A stretch of 64,000 bases of DNA from JAUPKT01 sp964427855 (GCA_964427855.1 CAYRVH010000004.1:1-64000), one strand, 5' to 3'; positions 33,565 to 42,582 are shown, counted from the first letter of the stretch. Translations and numbers: made by a program. Notes: a model not told the origin generated them from the sequence alone.

Positions 33565-34527
33565 CTATTCACATTCTTTGCCATGGTCTAATCGACATGC
33601 CGTGCCCGATCGACACGGGTGTTCCCCATTGTGCGCCTTTAGATCGTGGCTGCTTTCCAGTTGTACCGTAGAATGTGAGATGAGGAATCTTTCTCGAAGC
33701 AGCCTATTGATGTCGCTCAACAACGTTTGTCTGTCTAGATCAGCATCTTTCATGACGACGTGTGCCGACAAAGCGGCCTGGTCTGTGGCGATACTCCATA
33801 CGTGCAGATCATACACGCAGCACACGCCGTGAAGCCCATGAAGGGCTCGTTCAATCTCTCCCACATCGACGTGGGAGGGCGCCCCTTCCATGAGGATGCG
33901 CGTAGATTCCCGGAGAAGACCTATAGTGGAATAGACGATCAAAGCGCATATAAACAAACTGATCAATGAATCGAACCAATACCACCCGGCGGTGATTATT
34001 GCTAATGCCGCTGCCAGAGTCCCAACCGACCCCAACGTATCTGAGAGTACGTGCAGAAACGCGCCCCGCAAATTCAAGGTTTCATGCCTGTCTCTCGCAA
34101 GCACTAACATAAGCAGAACATTCACGCCAAGACCGATGGAAGCCGTGATCAGCATCCCAAGGCCCTGCACCTGTTTTGGATCCGCCAATCGCTCAAGAGC
34201 CTCATACCCAATAAACGCGGCCATGACCCAGAGGAGCATTCCATTCAAGAAAGCAGCGAGTATTTCACTCCGCCGAAAACCAAAGGTATGGGTGTCGTTG
34301 GCAGAGCGCTGTCCTAATCTCGCAGCAAACCAGGCCATCCCCAGGGCGAGAGTGTCAGAGAACATGTGCCCGCCGTCAGCGAGTAAGGCCAGTGAATTGA
34401 ACAACCAGCCGCCGACGATTTCCACGAGCATAAAACCACCCGTGAGAAAAAAGGCGAAAGAGAGTCTCTTGCTGCCGCGATCTCCACTACCTTCATGGGC
34501 ATGGTCGTGCGATGAAAAAGCGCTCAT
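33565..34527 (-). CDS. Cation diffusion facilitator (zinc/divalent metal exporter)
   Basis: A 320-residue CDF transporter. A His-rich N terminus (SSHDHAHEGSGD) precedes six membrane helices. The metal site is seen in LLADGGHMFSDTLALG and the partner segment HVLSDTLGSVG. A cytoplasmic domain of about 90 residues follows, with VWSIATDQAALSAHVV. Members such as CzcD and ZitB exchange Zn(II), Co(II) or Cd(II) for protons. The C terminus is rich in His and Cys (HNGEHPCRSGTACRLDHGKECE), perhaps a metal sensor. The manganese exporter mntP is encoded divergently. Confidence 0.93.
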   Translation of the reverse strand: MSAFSSHDHAHEGSGDRGSKRLSFAFFLTGGFMLVEIVGGWLFNSLALLADGGHMFSDTLALGMAWFAARLGQRSANDTHTFGFRRSEILAAFLNGMLLWVMAAFIGYEALERLADPKQVQGLGMLITASIGLGVNVLLMLVLARDRHETLNLRGAFLHVLSDTLGSVGTLAAALAIITAGWYWFDSLISLFICALIVYSTIGLLRESTRILMEGAPSHVDVGEIERALHGLHGVCCVYDLHVWSIATDQAALSAHVVMKDADLDRQTLLSDINRLLRERFLISHSTVQLESSHDLKAHNGEHPCRSGTACRLDHGKECE

Positions 34528-34862
34528 GAGATTCTAGTGAAGCCTCTGCAATATTGCCGCGTCATAAGCCCGCGCTGGAAATCGAGAGCGCGGCGTGCTG
34601 CCATCAAAGACCACGAGAGGCCAGACCTCGAGTTTGAAGGTCGCAAGCGCGCCCGAAAAAGGATCACGCGTGGTTATGAATCAGCGGCGCAGATCCGTTT
34701 TGCCTAAGCCGCTCATATAATGCCTGAAACCGACCTCCGTTGCAATGGCGTCACTGTGGTCCTTGCTATGCGGCTGGCCTGATATTGACCTGCGAGTGAG
34801 CGCCTGATAGAGTCCTGTGTCTGAAGCAGTCCTCGAGAAAGGCCAATGTATTCGCTTTGGAG
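34528..34862. other. Divergent intergenic region between CDF and mntP
   Basis: About 335 bases holding the promoters of two metal exporters. I looked for a yybP-ykoY manganese riboswitch before mntP and did not find its conserved blocks. No repeat of families R1 or R2 is present. Confidence 0.4.
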
Positions 34863-35417
34863 ATGCCCGCCCTCATCGCAACCTCTATCGCCCTCGGCGC
34901 AGACGCCTTTGCCGTAGCTGCAGCGGTAGCCGCCGGCCTCGAGTCGCTCACCATACGTCATACCTTCCGCTTGACATGGCACTTCGGACTCTTTCAGTTT
35001 ATGATGACGGTCTTGGGCTGGTACGGCGGCGAATGGCTTTCGAAATGGTTGCTTGGTCTCAACTACTGGATTGCAGGAGGGATATTAATTGCGCTAGGGA
35101 TTAACATGGTCAGGCAATCCCTCCTCCAGGAGGGAAGAGCGTCCGACTTTGACCCAACGCGTGGCTGGAGTTTGGTTGGCCTATCCGTGGCCACGAGCAT
35201 AGATGCCTTAGCCGTGGGATTAACTTTCGGGCTCGTCGGAATCGCAGTGGCATTTCCTGCGTTGGTCATCGGGATAACTGCGTTTGTCATGACGCTGCTG
35301 GGTACGTGGTTGGGCAGGACTGCAGGCGTTCATTTGGGCGAATGGGCGGAAAGGCTCGGGGGCCTGACGCTGATGGTCATAGGCGTGAAGATCCTTCTTC
35401 AAAACAGCGTCTATTAG
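34863..35417 (+). CDS. mntP: Manganese efflux pump MntP
   Basis: A 184-residue six-helix membrane protein. Two homologous halves each carry the family Asp motif: ATSIALGADAFAVAAAVA near the N terminus and LSVATSIDALAVGLTFGL near residue 105. WHFGLFQFMMTVLGWYGG follows the first. MntP exports Mn(II). The ATG at 34863 is chosen; a TTG two codons upstream is also possible and both have poor ribosome-binding sites. Confidence 0.9.
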   Translation: MPALIATSIALGADAFAVAAAVAAGLESLTIRHTFRLTWHFGLFQFMMTVLGWYGGEWLSKWLLGLNYWIAGGILIALGINMVRQSLLQEGRASDFDPTRGWSLVGLSVATSIDALAVGLTFGLVGIAVAFPALVIGITAFVMTLLGTWLGRTAGVHLGEWAERLGGLTLMVIGVKILLQNSVY

Positions 35418-35599
35418 AGTCCCCTTGGAGGCTTGCGCAACCCTCTTATGCTCACTGTTTTCTTGGCTCCAGGCATACACCGATCTTGGTGACATTGACT
35501 TTTCGCTGTTATAGGACGAAACTACACCCACCCCCTGTGCCCACTCCCGTCGCAATATCCCCGTGTCAATCATCACGGTGCCATTTAGGAGGAAAAAAC

Positions 35600-36109
35600 T
35601 TGATCCTGGACTACCAAGCACACAGCCTCACCACAGTGGAAGAGATTCAAAATGGATGCTGGCGAGTCATCTCATCTATCAGCGATGATGTCTTCGGGGC
35701 TGAACTCATGCTGGAAGTATGGGCCCCAGCACTCGATATCCGGGCGGCGCGCCTCGACATAAAGCGCGACGACCTCAAACAAAATTTGCCGTTCGTTGAG
35801 CAGACTGAGAAATTGGTGGGCGTCAGAGTCGGGCCTGGGATGACCAAGATAGTGAGAAGCCTCATAGGCGGTGACGGAGGCAGCAATCGCATTTCCGAGC
35901 TCGTTCTCGAATCCATGGAAATGCTCATCAATGCCATCACCGTTCCAGAACTAAGAAAAGCTAACGAGCTGGGAGGAAAAACTTTCCGAGCCGGCAGCGA
36001 TGGACCCAAGATTTTCCTCAACGACAGGGTAATAGGCGCGGAGTCGGCAATGCTCATGGCGGAAAATCCAAGACTTAAGGATAGCTGTGTGGCGTTTCGC
36101 GATGAATAA
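35600..36109 (+). CDS. DUF2889-like protein 1
   Basis: A 169-residue soluble protein. The open frame begins much earlier (35306), but the part before 35600 lies over mntP and reads as non-protein. TTG at 35600 has an AGGAGG site seven bases before it. The sequence has the DUF2889 pattern: an N-terminal strand-rich part (HSLTTVEEIQNGCWRVIS, ELMLEVWAP) and GVRVGPGMTKIVRSLIGGDGGSNRISELVLESMEML. The family has no known function. A second, divergent member follows. Confidence 0.75.
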   Translation: MILDYQAHSLTTVEEIQNGCWRVISSISDDVFGAELMLEVWAPALDIRAARLDIKRDDLKQNLPFVEQTEKLVGVRVGPGMTKIVRSLIGGDGGSNRISELVLESMEMLINAITVPELRKANELGGKTFRAGSDGPKIFLNDRVIGAESAMLMAENPRLKDSCVAFRDE

Positions 36110-36257
36110 GCCCAGACAAAAGAGAGCCTTCTAGGCACACAGTATTGCCGCCACGGTTCTTCGTCGTGGGGCTTGCAGGGCCGAGTTCACGAACATTGCC
36201 CCCTAGATCAACCGCAGGCGGCAGGAAGCAATCTCAATGACATGACGGAGTGACGAT

Positions 36258-36707
36258 ATGTTGTCCTATGCGAGAGTCAAGTCAATCGGGGTACAGAAAC
36301 AAGGGGCGGATGTGCGAGTTGTCAGCGGCGTCCTTGAAGACGAACTGTATGCCATGCAATGCGAAATGCAAGTGCACTGGCCAACCCTGACTATAGATGC
36401 AATCCAGACTCGAATGAAACGATTCACCACGGAGAGATGTGTGAAGGCGGAAAAGGTGTTTAACAAAGCCGAAGGATGGAAGCTAGAGAAAGGCATTGAA
36501 GCGAAAATCAAGAAGGAACTCGGGCGTGAAGGCTGTCGGCACATGGCTGTCCTCATGGTGGATTGTTGCAGGGCTCTTGTTCGCGCAGAGCTCACGCGGG
36601 AGTTGCGCAACGCCATGGCCGGCCGACCAGACCTCGATAAAGCCGTATTTATTCGACAATGGATGAATCAGCAGCCTATCTTGGCTGAATATCTCAGATC
36701 CATCTGA
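36258..36707 (+). CDS. DUF2889-like protein 2
   Basis: A 149-residue protein with the same outline as its upstream neighbour: VVSGVLEDELYAMQCEMQVHWPTLTIDAIQTRMKRF, then LGREGCRHMAVLMVDCCRALVRAEL, matching the DUF2889 cysteine/histidine helix. The ATG at 36258 follows CGGAGTG. Function unknown. The pair and the following PHP gene are spaced closely on one strand and may form an operon. Confidence 0.68.
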   Translation: MLSYARVKSIGVQKQGADVRVVSGVLEDELYAMQCEMQVHWPTLTIDAIQTRMKRFTTERCVKAEKVFNKAEGWKLEKGIEAKIKKELGREGCRHMAVLMVDCCRALVRAELTRELRNAMAGRPDLDKAVFIRQWMNQQPILAEYLRSI

Positions 36708-36725
36708 CGGATACACAAGATCACA

Positions 36726-37352
36726 ATGAAGATAGATCTCCATATTCATACCACTGCGTACTCCCCATGCAGCGTGATGTCTCCGGATCAGCTCATGACC
36801 GCGGCTGTTCGGGCTGGTTTGGACGGCGTCTGCATCACCGAGCATCATATGGTGTGGCCCAAAGATGAGGCCGAGGCCCTCAGCCGCAAGTATGGCCTTG
36901 CGGTGTTTAGAGGGGTCGAAATCACTACCACTGGGGGAGATATACTGGTCTATGGCTTAGAAAAAGCTCCAAAAGATATGCTCACGCCCGCGCAACTTAA
37001 AAGCCTAGTGGATGCAGAGGACGGTCTTTGCGTTGCTGCCCATCCCTTTAGGGGTTTTCTCCTCTTCGGATTTGGAAGGCTGCAACTCGATGTAGAGGGC
37101 GCAGCGAACAATCCCACATTTAGCCAAGTCCACGGTATAGAAGTGTGCAACGGGATGGTCACGGACGATGAGAACAATATGGCCAAGAAAGTCGCCGATG
37201 CGCTCGGCCTCATCAAAGTCGGAGGAAGCGACGCGCACATCGCAAAAGCAGTGGGAACCTGCGTGACAGACTTCGTGCACGATTTGAAGGACGAACGTGA
37301 TTTGATCAGTGCGCTGCGAAGCGGGCAGTTCTCCATCCACAAAATGAAGTAA
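36726..37352 (+). CDS. PHP-domain phosphoesterase
   Basis: A 208-residue PHP protein. Metal-binding motifs are MKIDLHIHTTAYSPCS at the start, GVCITEHHM, FRGVEITT, VAAHPFRG near residue 105 and the final GGSDAHIA near 170. These place it among small PHP metal-dependent phosphoesterases (nucleoside or sugar phosphate, or exonuclease-like). Substrate unknown. It starts 18 bp after the second DUF2889-like gene. Confidence 0.88.
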   Translation: MKIDLHIHTTAYSPCSVMSPDQLMTAAVRAGLDGVCITEHHMVWPKDEAEALSRKYGLAVFRGVEITTTGGDILVYGLEKAPKDMLTPAQLKSLVDAEDGLCVAAHPFRGFLLFGFGRLQLDVEGAANNPTFSQVHGIEVCNGMVTDDENNMAKKVADALGLIKVGGSDAHIAKAVGTCVTDFVHDLKDERDLISALRSGQFSIHKMK

Positions 37353-37525
37353 AGAGACGTTGAGACTCGAATTGATTTTAGCCCTTGTGCCGCTGGAGCG
37401 CTTTGCCGAAAATTCTTTCATCACGACGGGGGCGTCGCTGAATTCGTCGGCGCCTCGGAGAAGCGCTCAATGCGGAGGTGCACCTTCCGGTGAGCGCTCG
37501 TCAGAAACGGAACGTTGGAAACGAC

Positions 37526-37750
37526 ATGGAACAATGTTCAGGATGCGGCCGCTGCTGCATGAGTCGAATGTGCCGGATCGGCGCCATGAAGTTTGGACAC
37601 TATACTCGACAGTGTCCTGCGTTGCGCTGGGACGGGCGCCGATACCGCTGCGCCCTCTATGAACAAGATCCCGAACGCTATGAAGCAGTCCTTGAAATCG
37701 GGAGAGGATGCTGCCTCGAACCTGAGGAACGCTCAAGCAGCGCATTTTAA
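37526..37750 (+). CDS. Small cysteine-cluster protein (YkgJ-like motif)
   Basis: A 74-residue protein starting at ATG 37526 with GGAAACGAC before it. It holds eight cysteines, mainly in CSGCGRCCMSRMCRI and later CPALRWDGRRYRCALY and GCC. C-x2-C-x2-CC is the signature of YkgJ-type zinc- or iron-binding proteins, though this one is shorter than usual. The gene is easy to miss. Function unknown; another YkgJ-like gene begins at 63666. Confidence 0.62.
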   Translation: MEQCSGCGRCCMSRMCRIGAMKFGHYTRQCPALRWDGRRYRCALYEQDPERYEAVLEIGRGCCLEPEERSSSAF

Positions 37751-37918
37751 CGCCGCCTGCGCGCCTATTCGCACGGGGCAAAAGGCATCGCGAGCTTGTA
37801 CACGCCTGAGCTCGTTTCTCCGCCCCGCTATACGCGGTGAATACGAGACCGCAGATGCCGTCGCATTCACGGCGCCCCTTGAAAGAGCCTCACCTGCGAA
37901 GGGGTTACGCCTCAGCGG

Positions 37919-38509
37919 CTAACCTTGCGCAAGACTCCTGCCTTCGTGAAACGCCCGCAGATTGACATCCACGAGTTTCGGTTTGAGGGAATCCTTCAGC
38001 ACTTGTTCGTACCGCTCCACGGGAATATCTAAGTATTTCGATAAAACGCCTAGGAAAATGACGTTTACCACCCGAGGATTTCCAATCCGCTCGGCGACCG
38101 CGTTGCCGTCCACGACCAACGTGCTCGGCGCCTTGGCTTTCACTTTTTCGATGACGCCTTCAGGATAATCCTGCTTCCCGGTGAACACTGCCGGCGGCAG
38201 GATTTTGGCGTCGTTCAAGATCACTTTTCCGTCAACCGAGAGATAAGGAAAATATCGCAGCGTTTCTATTTGCTCGAAGGACAACAGGACGTCTGCCTCG
38301 CCCATTTTGATGATGGGAGAACTCACTGATTTTCCGAACCGCACGTGGCTCGAAACAGACCCACCGCGTTGGGCCATCCCATGGATTTCATTCTTCTTCA
38401 CATCGTAGCCATGCAATGCAGCGGCTTTTCCCAGGACATCGCTTGCCAGTATGATACCCTGGCCTCCTACTCCCACTATGAGAATATTGTACACTTTGTC
38501 GTTGCTCAT
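37919..38509 (-). CDS. iorB: Indolepyruvate:ferredoxin oxidoreductase beta subunit
   Basis: A 196-residue gamma/beta-type subunit of 2-oxoacid:ferredoxin oxidoreductases (YNILIVGVGGQGIILASDVLGKAA, KKNEIHGMAQRGGSVSSHVRFG). With IorA it oxidises aryl pyruvates from Trp, Phe and Tyr to aryl-acetyl-CoA and reduces ferredoxin; reversal would build aromatic amino acids. Its start overlaps the iorA stop (ATGA), so the two are translated together. Confidence 0.95.
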   Translation of the reverse strand: MSNDKVYNILIVGVGGQGIILASDVLGKAAALHGYDVKKNEIHGMAQRGGSVSSHVRFGKSVSSPIIKMGEADVLLSFEQIETLRYFPYLSVDGKVILNDAKILPPAVFTGKQDYPEGVIEKVKAKAPSTLVVDGNAVAERIGNPRVVNVIFLGVLSKYLDIPVERYEQVLKDSLKPKLVDVNLRAFHEGRSLAQG

Positions 38510-40290
38510 GAGGCCTCCTTGACCGCATCAAACTTGCAAACTTCGAAGCACGTACCACAGCCTACGCATAGCGATGGGTTGATGCGAGAATATCCCTTTC
38601 TCTTCTTTTCTCCCTCTGCCGGTTTCTCTATTTTCACGAATTCGAGCGCGGGACAACCGGTGTTGATGCACGTCTTGCAGCCCGTGCACGCATCCTGATC
38701 GATGCTATACGGTTTGTCAGGCAGGATTCTACCGGTTTTCAACAAGGCGCAGGGCGCTCGTGAAATGATAAGCGATGGCTCGTTTGCTTCTAATTCCTCC
38801 GAGACGATCTTCTCGAGTTCCTTTATTTTGTAGGGGTTGACGGTTTTTATCCGACGGAAGCCGAAGGATTCGGCAAGCTTTTCGATGTCTGCGGTGATGG
38901 TCGGTTCTTGCCTCAAGGTGTAGCCAGTCCCTGGGTGGGGCTGGGCGCCTGTCATGGCGGTGGTTCGATTGTCCATGATGATGACTGTGGTGGATCCCCC
39001 GTTATAGGCGAGCTCCAACAGTGGCGTCATCCCTGAATGGAAAAACGTCGAGTCGCCAATGACCGCTACGGCTTTTCCCCGCGCCAGCTCGCCAAGCGAT
39101 CGATCGAGCCCTGACGCAATACCTATGCCGGCACCCATGCAGAGGCAATGATCCAACATTCCCAGAGGCGGCAATGCGCCAAGGGTATAGCACCCAATAT
39201 CGCCGGCCACGTACACCTTGTTTTTCTTAAGCGCCGTAAACGTAGCCCGGTGCGGACAGCCCGGACACATGTTCGGGGGCCTCATGGGGATTTCTCCCTC
39301 TATGGCGCCGATGCTCCTGGCCGAGGATGCGCCCTTCAAGGCTATCTCAACCTTCTCCGGGGACAATTCCCCGCACCAGCCCGTCCGTTCTTTCCCCTCA
39401 ACAGGGATGCCCATCAATCGAACCGCTTCCTCAATAAAAGGATCCAGGTCTTCTATAACGATGACTTTCTTTACCTTGGACGCGAACTCCTCGATCATCT
39501 TTTGTGGCAAAGGCCACACCATTCCTAATTTGAGAAAAGAGGCGTCGGGCATGACTTCTCGGGCATACTGGTAGTTCACGCCAGAGGCGATAATTCCCAG
39601 TGAAGCATCCCCCATCATTATCTTGTTGTAGGGGAACCCCTCCGCAAAGGCCTTCAGATCCTTCAGCCGCTGCTCTACAATGGGATGTCGCTTTCGAGCC
39701 ATAGCGGGCAGCATCACGAATTTCATGGGATCTTTTTTGAGACCGGGCTCCTTGGGCCCTTCCAACCTCTTTTTCGTCTCCACAAGGGACATAGAATGAG
39801 ATACCCTCGTCATGCTCCTCAGAAGCACTGGCGTGTCAAATTCTTCGCTGATCCTCAACGCTTCGCCAAGCAAATCTTTTGCTTCCTGACTGTCTGCAGG
39901 CTCAAGGCACGGGACTTTGGCAAATTTCGCATAGTTGCGGGAGTCTTGTTCATTTTGAGAAGAGTGCATCTCCGGGTCATCGCACACCACAATCACAAGC
40001 CCTCCGTTGACGCCTGTGTACGACAAGGTCATGAAGGGGTCCGCAGCGACATTGAGTCCCACATGCTTCATAATCGCCATCGCCCTGGATCCGCCGTACG
40101 AGGCCCCGGCCGCGACCTCCACCGCCACCTTCTCGTTAGGCGCCCAGCCAGCTTTGATCTCAGGATAACGTTCGCCGATGTATTCAAGAATCTCCGTACT
40201 GGGGGTACCCGGATAGGCTGATGCAAGCCGTACCCCGTATTCATAAGCCCCGCGCGCTATTGCTTCATTTCCCGAAAGTAATTCTTTCAC
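38506..40290 (-). CDS. iorA: Indolepyruvate:ferredoxin oxidoreductase alpha subunit
   Basis: A 594-residue TPP- and iron-sulfur-dependent subunit. The N-terminal pyrimidine-binding domain has GNEAIARGAYEYGVRLASAYPGTPSTEI. The TPP diphosphate motif lies about residues 370-440 (GDIGCYTLGALPPL, GDSTFFHSGMTPLLELAYN). The C terminus carries two [4Fe-4S] sites, CTGCKTCINTGCP and CVGCGTCFEVCKF. It works with IorB in ferredoxin-linked oxidation of aromatic 2-oxoacids. A strong promoter lies 129 bp upstream. Confidence 0.96.
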   Translation of the reverse strand: MKELLSGNEAIARGAYEYGVRLASAYPGTPSTEILEYIGERYPEIKAGWAPNEKVAVEVAAGASYGGSRAMAIMKHVGLNVAADPFMTLSYTGVNGGLVIVVCDDPEMHSSQNEQDSRNYAKFAKVPCLEPADSQEAKDLLGEALRISEEFDTPVLLRSMTRVSHSMSLVETKKRLEGPKEPGLKKDPMKFVMLPAMARKRHPIVEQRLKDLKAFAEGFPYNKIMMGDASLGIIASGVNYQYAREVMPDASFLKLGMVWPLPQKMIEEFASKVKKVIVIEDLDPFIEEAVRLMGIPVEGKERTGWCGELSPEKVEIALKGASSARSIGAIEGEIPMRPPNMCPGCPHRATFTALKKNKVYVAGDIGCYTLGALPPLGMLDHCLCMGAGIGIASGLDRSLGELARGKAVAVIGDSTFFHSGMTPLLELAYNGGSTTVIIMDNRTTAMTGAQPHPGTGYTLRQEPTITADIEKLAESFGFRRIKTVNPYKIKELEKIVSEELEANEPSLIISRAPCALLKTGRILPDKPYSIDQDACTGCKTCINTGCPALEFVKIEKPAEGEKKRKGYSRINPSLCVGCGTCFEVCKFDAVKEAS

Positions 40291-40418
40291 GGCTGTTCCA
40301 CCTTTCCTTCTTTTCCAGCATTGGCGCTGTGAAATTTGTTTGAGGATTTGTCAGCGACAATCACTTGGCGCGGCTCTTTGAGATATGCTATTCCCCAAGA
40401 CGTATGCGCCCCATACGC

Positions 40419-40447
40419 ATCCTAATATCCGCTGTAAGATGTGTCAA
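40419..40447 (-). promoter_or_regulatory. Sigma-70 promoter for iorAB
   Basis: Minus strand: TTGACA (40447-40442), a 17-base spacer and TAGGAT (40424-40419). Spacing is optimal and hexamers match 6/6 and 4/6. It would give a leader of roughly 120 bases to the iorA start. Confidence 0.7.
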
Positions 40448-40659
40448 GTTTTTCAGCACTCAGATTTGCACTGCGAGGCAGAGTAAAGAGCGAGGGCGGT
40501 TTTTGCCCATAATAGAGACATGATAAAGTTAAATGGATTTGAAGCTCGCGCTGAATGCCTTTCACAATGCTGAACAGAATCGCGTTGGCCCACGACATGT
40601 CGCAGCCCGGTGGCTTGCATCGCATTGTCTCAACGAACTTCGAGCATGCGATTATGCGA

Positions 40660-40750
40660 CAATTTCCCCAGTAATTGATGGGGGCAGGGGAGTCATGGAG
40701 TGATTGACGCAACTTTTCACTTTTTGGAATTTCCAGCGGTTCTTGAAACT
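40660..40750 (+). repeat. R2 left module, separated from its right module
   Basis: CCCCAGTAATTGATGGGGG and TCATGGAGTGATTG match the left part of the full R2 copies at 9800 and 47208. In those copies the right half follows directly; here an R1 repeat (40780-40990) comes between, and the R2 right half resumes at about 40997. This suggests a nested insertion. Confidence 0.55.
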
Positions 40751-40779
40751 GCGGTCGGAATGAAGTCAGCATCGTCATG

Positions 40780-40990
40780 TGAGTAAGTAATTTCGAAAGC
40801 CTTTGGGAAACCTTGAGATCCTAGATCTTCATTATTTCGTAGGAGCGAGCCTTGAACGGAGGGTGAGACGCCTCGCAATTGAGAAATCTTCCTGGCTGGA
40901 CCAAGATTTCTCGCTTCGCTCGAAATCACAGGGAGGAAAGTGGTCGAGATGACGACCATGACATGAAATTCGCGAGTAATTCCGAGATCC
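40780..40990 (+). repeat. R1 intergenic repeat, copy 2 (internally deleted)
   Basis: It carries the left edge GTGAGTAAGTAATTTCGAAAG, the GAGACGC module, GAGAAATCTTCC...CCAAGATTTCTC arms and TCGCTCGAAATCACAG, then the right edge ATTCGCGAGTAATTCCGAGA. About 25 bases around the first core TGTCATTTCGA arm are missing compared with copies 3 and 4. Confidence 0.75.
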
Positions 40991-40996
40991 CCTACA

Positions 40997-41136
40997 TAAT
41001 CTTTCTCAAACGAAAACGCGGAGCGGCCGTAAGTCAGTTTGTCATTTCCATGAAAATGGTAATACAGGAAACTCCCCGGCAATCCCCATTTTCGCGAGGA
41101 TGACACCGTGTGGCCTGCGGCCAATTCGTGATCCGC
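40997..41136 (+). repeat. R2 intergenic repeat, copy c (right module)
   Basis: Blocks TTCTCAAACGAAAACGCGG, TTGTCATTTCCATGAAAATG, CCATTTTCGCGAGGATGACA and CCAATTCGTGATCC follow the order seen in the other R2 copies. It ends about 30 bp before the promoter of the next gene. Confidence 0.7.
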
Positions 41137-41167
41137 AAAAAATAGGCAAGCCTCTTTTATTCTGACC

Positions 41168-41194
41168 TTGACACTGCGACGGGAATGATATAAT
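41168..41194 (+). promoter_or_regulatory. Sigma-70 promoter of the inverse-autotransporter-like gene
   Basis: TTGACA (41168-41173) and TATAAT (41189-41194) both match consensus perfectly. The spacer is 15 bases, shorter than the optimum of 17. A start near 41201 would leave a leader of about 28 bases. Confidence 0.65.
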
Positions 41195-41228
41195 AGCATA
41201 AAAAGTATTTAATTTTTCGTATGATAAG

Positions 41229-42524
41229 ATGAAAACCTCAATAAGCACATTATATAAAAGCGCCGCCGCGCTCCTCATGGTTCCATTAATCCTCTGCGGG
41301 GTCGTAAGAACCGCTGAGTCTGCGCCACACCACTTCGCAGAACTCGACGCCCAGGAGAGATCACCTTTTCAATACCTGTCCAAGTCTGCCAGTGATCTGT
41401 CCAAGAACCAGCAGGCGTCCGTCCCCGACTCCTATCTCGCTCCGACTCTCAACCAATGGCTGAACCTAGCACTCCCGACCCCCGTGAAGCAGGGCCTGGA
41501 TGTAGGCGCAGGCTACGATCATTGGGAAGGGCTGCCAACGCTGCGCGCGGAATACTTTATGCCCGTAAAGGCCTGGCCTGACAAAAGCATCTTCGTGTCG
41601 CCGCGCGTAAATCTTACGAGAACCGATGAAACGTTTTCCCTATGCGGCGGGGTTCGGCACCTCCTTACGTCGGATACGCTCGTCGGTTTTTACGCATTTC
41701 ATGATTGGAAACGATCGAGACGAATTCAACAGGATTTTTTGAAACAAGCGGGAATGGGGGTAGAGTTATCGCTGCTCCCTGGATACCACTCGGATGTGTC
41801 GCTCCGTATCAACGCGTATTTTCCCGTGAATCAACGTCGCCTTATCTCACAACAGAGGAACCACTTCATCGAGGAGTCCCTCCCCACCGGCGCCGACGCC
41901 TCGCTCTCGATCTTGCTGCCAGCTTTTTCTGACGGCCTCGATTTCAGAGTTTCGGCGCAGGCGAACTCATATCATGGGGCTTCAACCAATATCCACGGCT
42001 ATCGTTGCGCTCTCCAAACCAATTCCCGAAATGGCCTATTCCTTGCATCTTTCGAAAAGGGCTACGACCGATTCACAGGCGATTATTTCAGGGTGGACGG
42101 GTCTGTCAATCTTGCCTTTGACTGGGTGGCCTTGTTGGCCGGACAAAACCCATTTTCTGCGCCACAGTCGGCGAGCCCGACGAGATACGATCGAAGATTG
42201 TCCGACGCCCTTTATGAACGCATCGTGCGCCGTCATGATCTCCCCACGGATCGCCAGGAAAGACCGTTGGCGCTCGCTGCCGTGGTTGTGGGTGACACGG
42301 TAGTCTTTCACGGTGCCTTTCCGGAGCTCCCAAATTCTCGCATGACGATTCAAATATCGCAAAGCCCCTGGAAGGATTACGGCGAAATCATCACCGACGG
42401 CAAAGGCGCATATCACGGACGTCTTGTTCTTGCCCCTGGGAAATATCGTATAAGGCTGGTGCACAAGGCCACCGGCGCCACGTCGGAAGATCGAGTCGTC
42501 TTGGTCGCCCCGCGCCAGGATTAA
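41229..42524 (+). CDS. Inverse autotransporter (intimin/invasin-type) beta-barrel protein
   Basis: A 431-residue outer-membrane protein. It has a signal peptide (residues 1-32, ending AESA). A beta-rich region from about 75 to 330 follows, with LDVGAGYDHWEGLPTLRAEY, KSIFVSPRVNLT and LVGFYAFHDWKRSRR, matching the inverse-autotransporter barrel domain. A single Ig-like or carboxypeptidase-regulatory-like domain at about 345-428 (DGKGAYHGRLVLAPGKYRIRLVHKATG) ends it. True intimins and invasins carry long passenger arrays; this one has almost none, so it is either a reduced form or a stand-alone barrel. Adhesion is only a possibility. Confidence 0.75.
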   Translation: MKTSISTLYKSAAALLMVPLILCGVVRTAESAPHHFAELDAQERSPFQYLSKSASDLSKNQQASVPDSYLAPTLNQWLNLALPTPVKQGLDVGAGYDHWEGLPTLRAEYFMPVKAWPDKSIFVSPRVNLTRTDETFSLCGGVRHLLTSDTLVGFYAFHDWKRSRRIQQDFLKQAGMGVELSLLPGYHSDVSLRINAYFPVNQRRLISQQRNHFIEESLPTGADASLSILLPAFSDGLDFRVSAQANSYHGASTNIHGYRCALQTNSRNGLFLASFEKGYDRFTGDYFRVDGSVNLAFDWVALLAGQNPFSAPQSASPTRYDRRLSDALYERIVRRHDLPTDRQERPLALAAVVVGDTVVFHGAFPELPNSRMTIQISQSPWKDYGEIITDGKGAYHGRLVLAPGKYRIRLVHKATGATSEDRVVLVAPRQD

Positions 42525-42582
42525 CCCCGCGGCATAGTCTTGTCCCTACCAGCCACGCTTGTGTCCGAATAAGATCCCCGTC

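Noticed and set aside
34528..34862. Manganese riboswitch (yybP-ykoY) before mntP
   Set aside because: Expected from other mntP genes, but the conserved blocks were not found.
35306..35599. Upstream extension of the first DUF2889-like gene
   Set aside because: The extension overlaps mntP and has no protein-like pattern; TTG at 35600 has a strong AGGAGG site.
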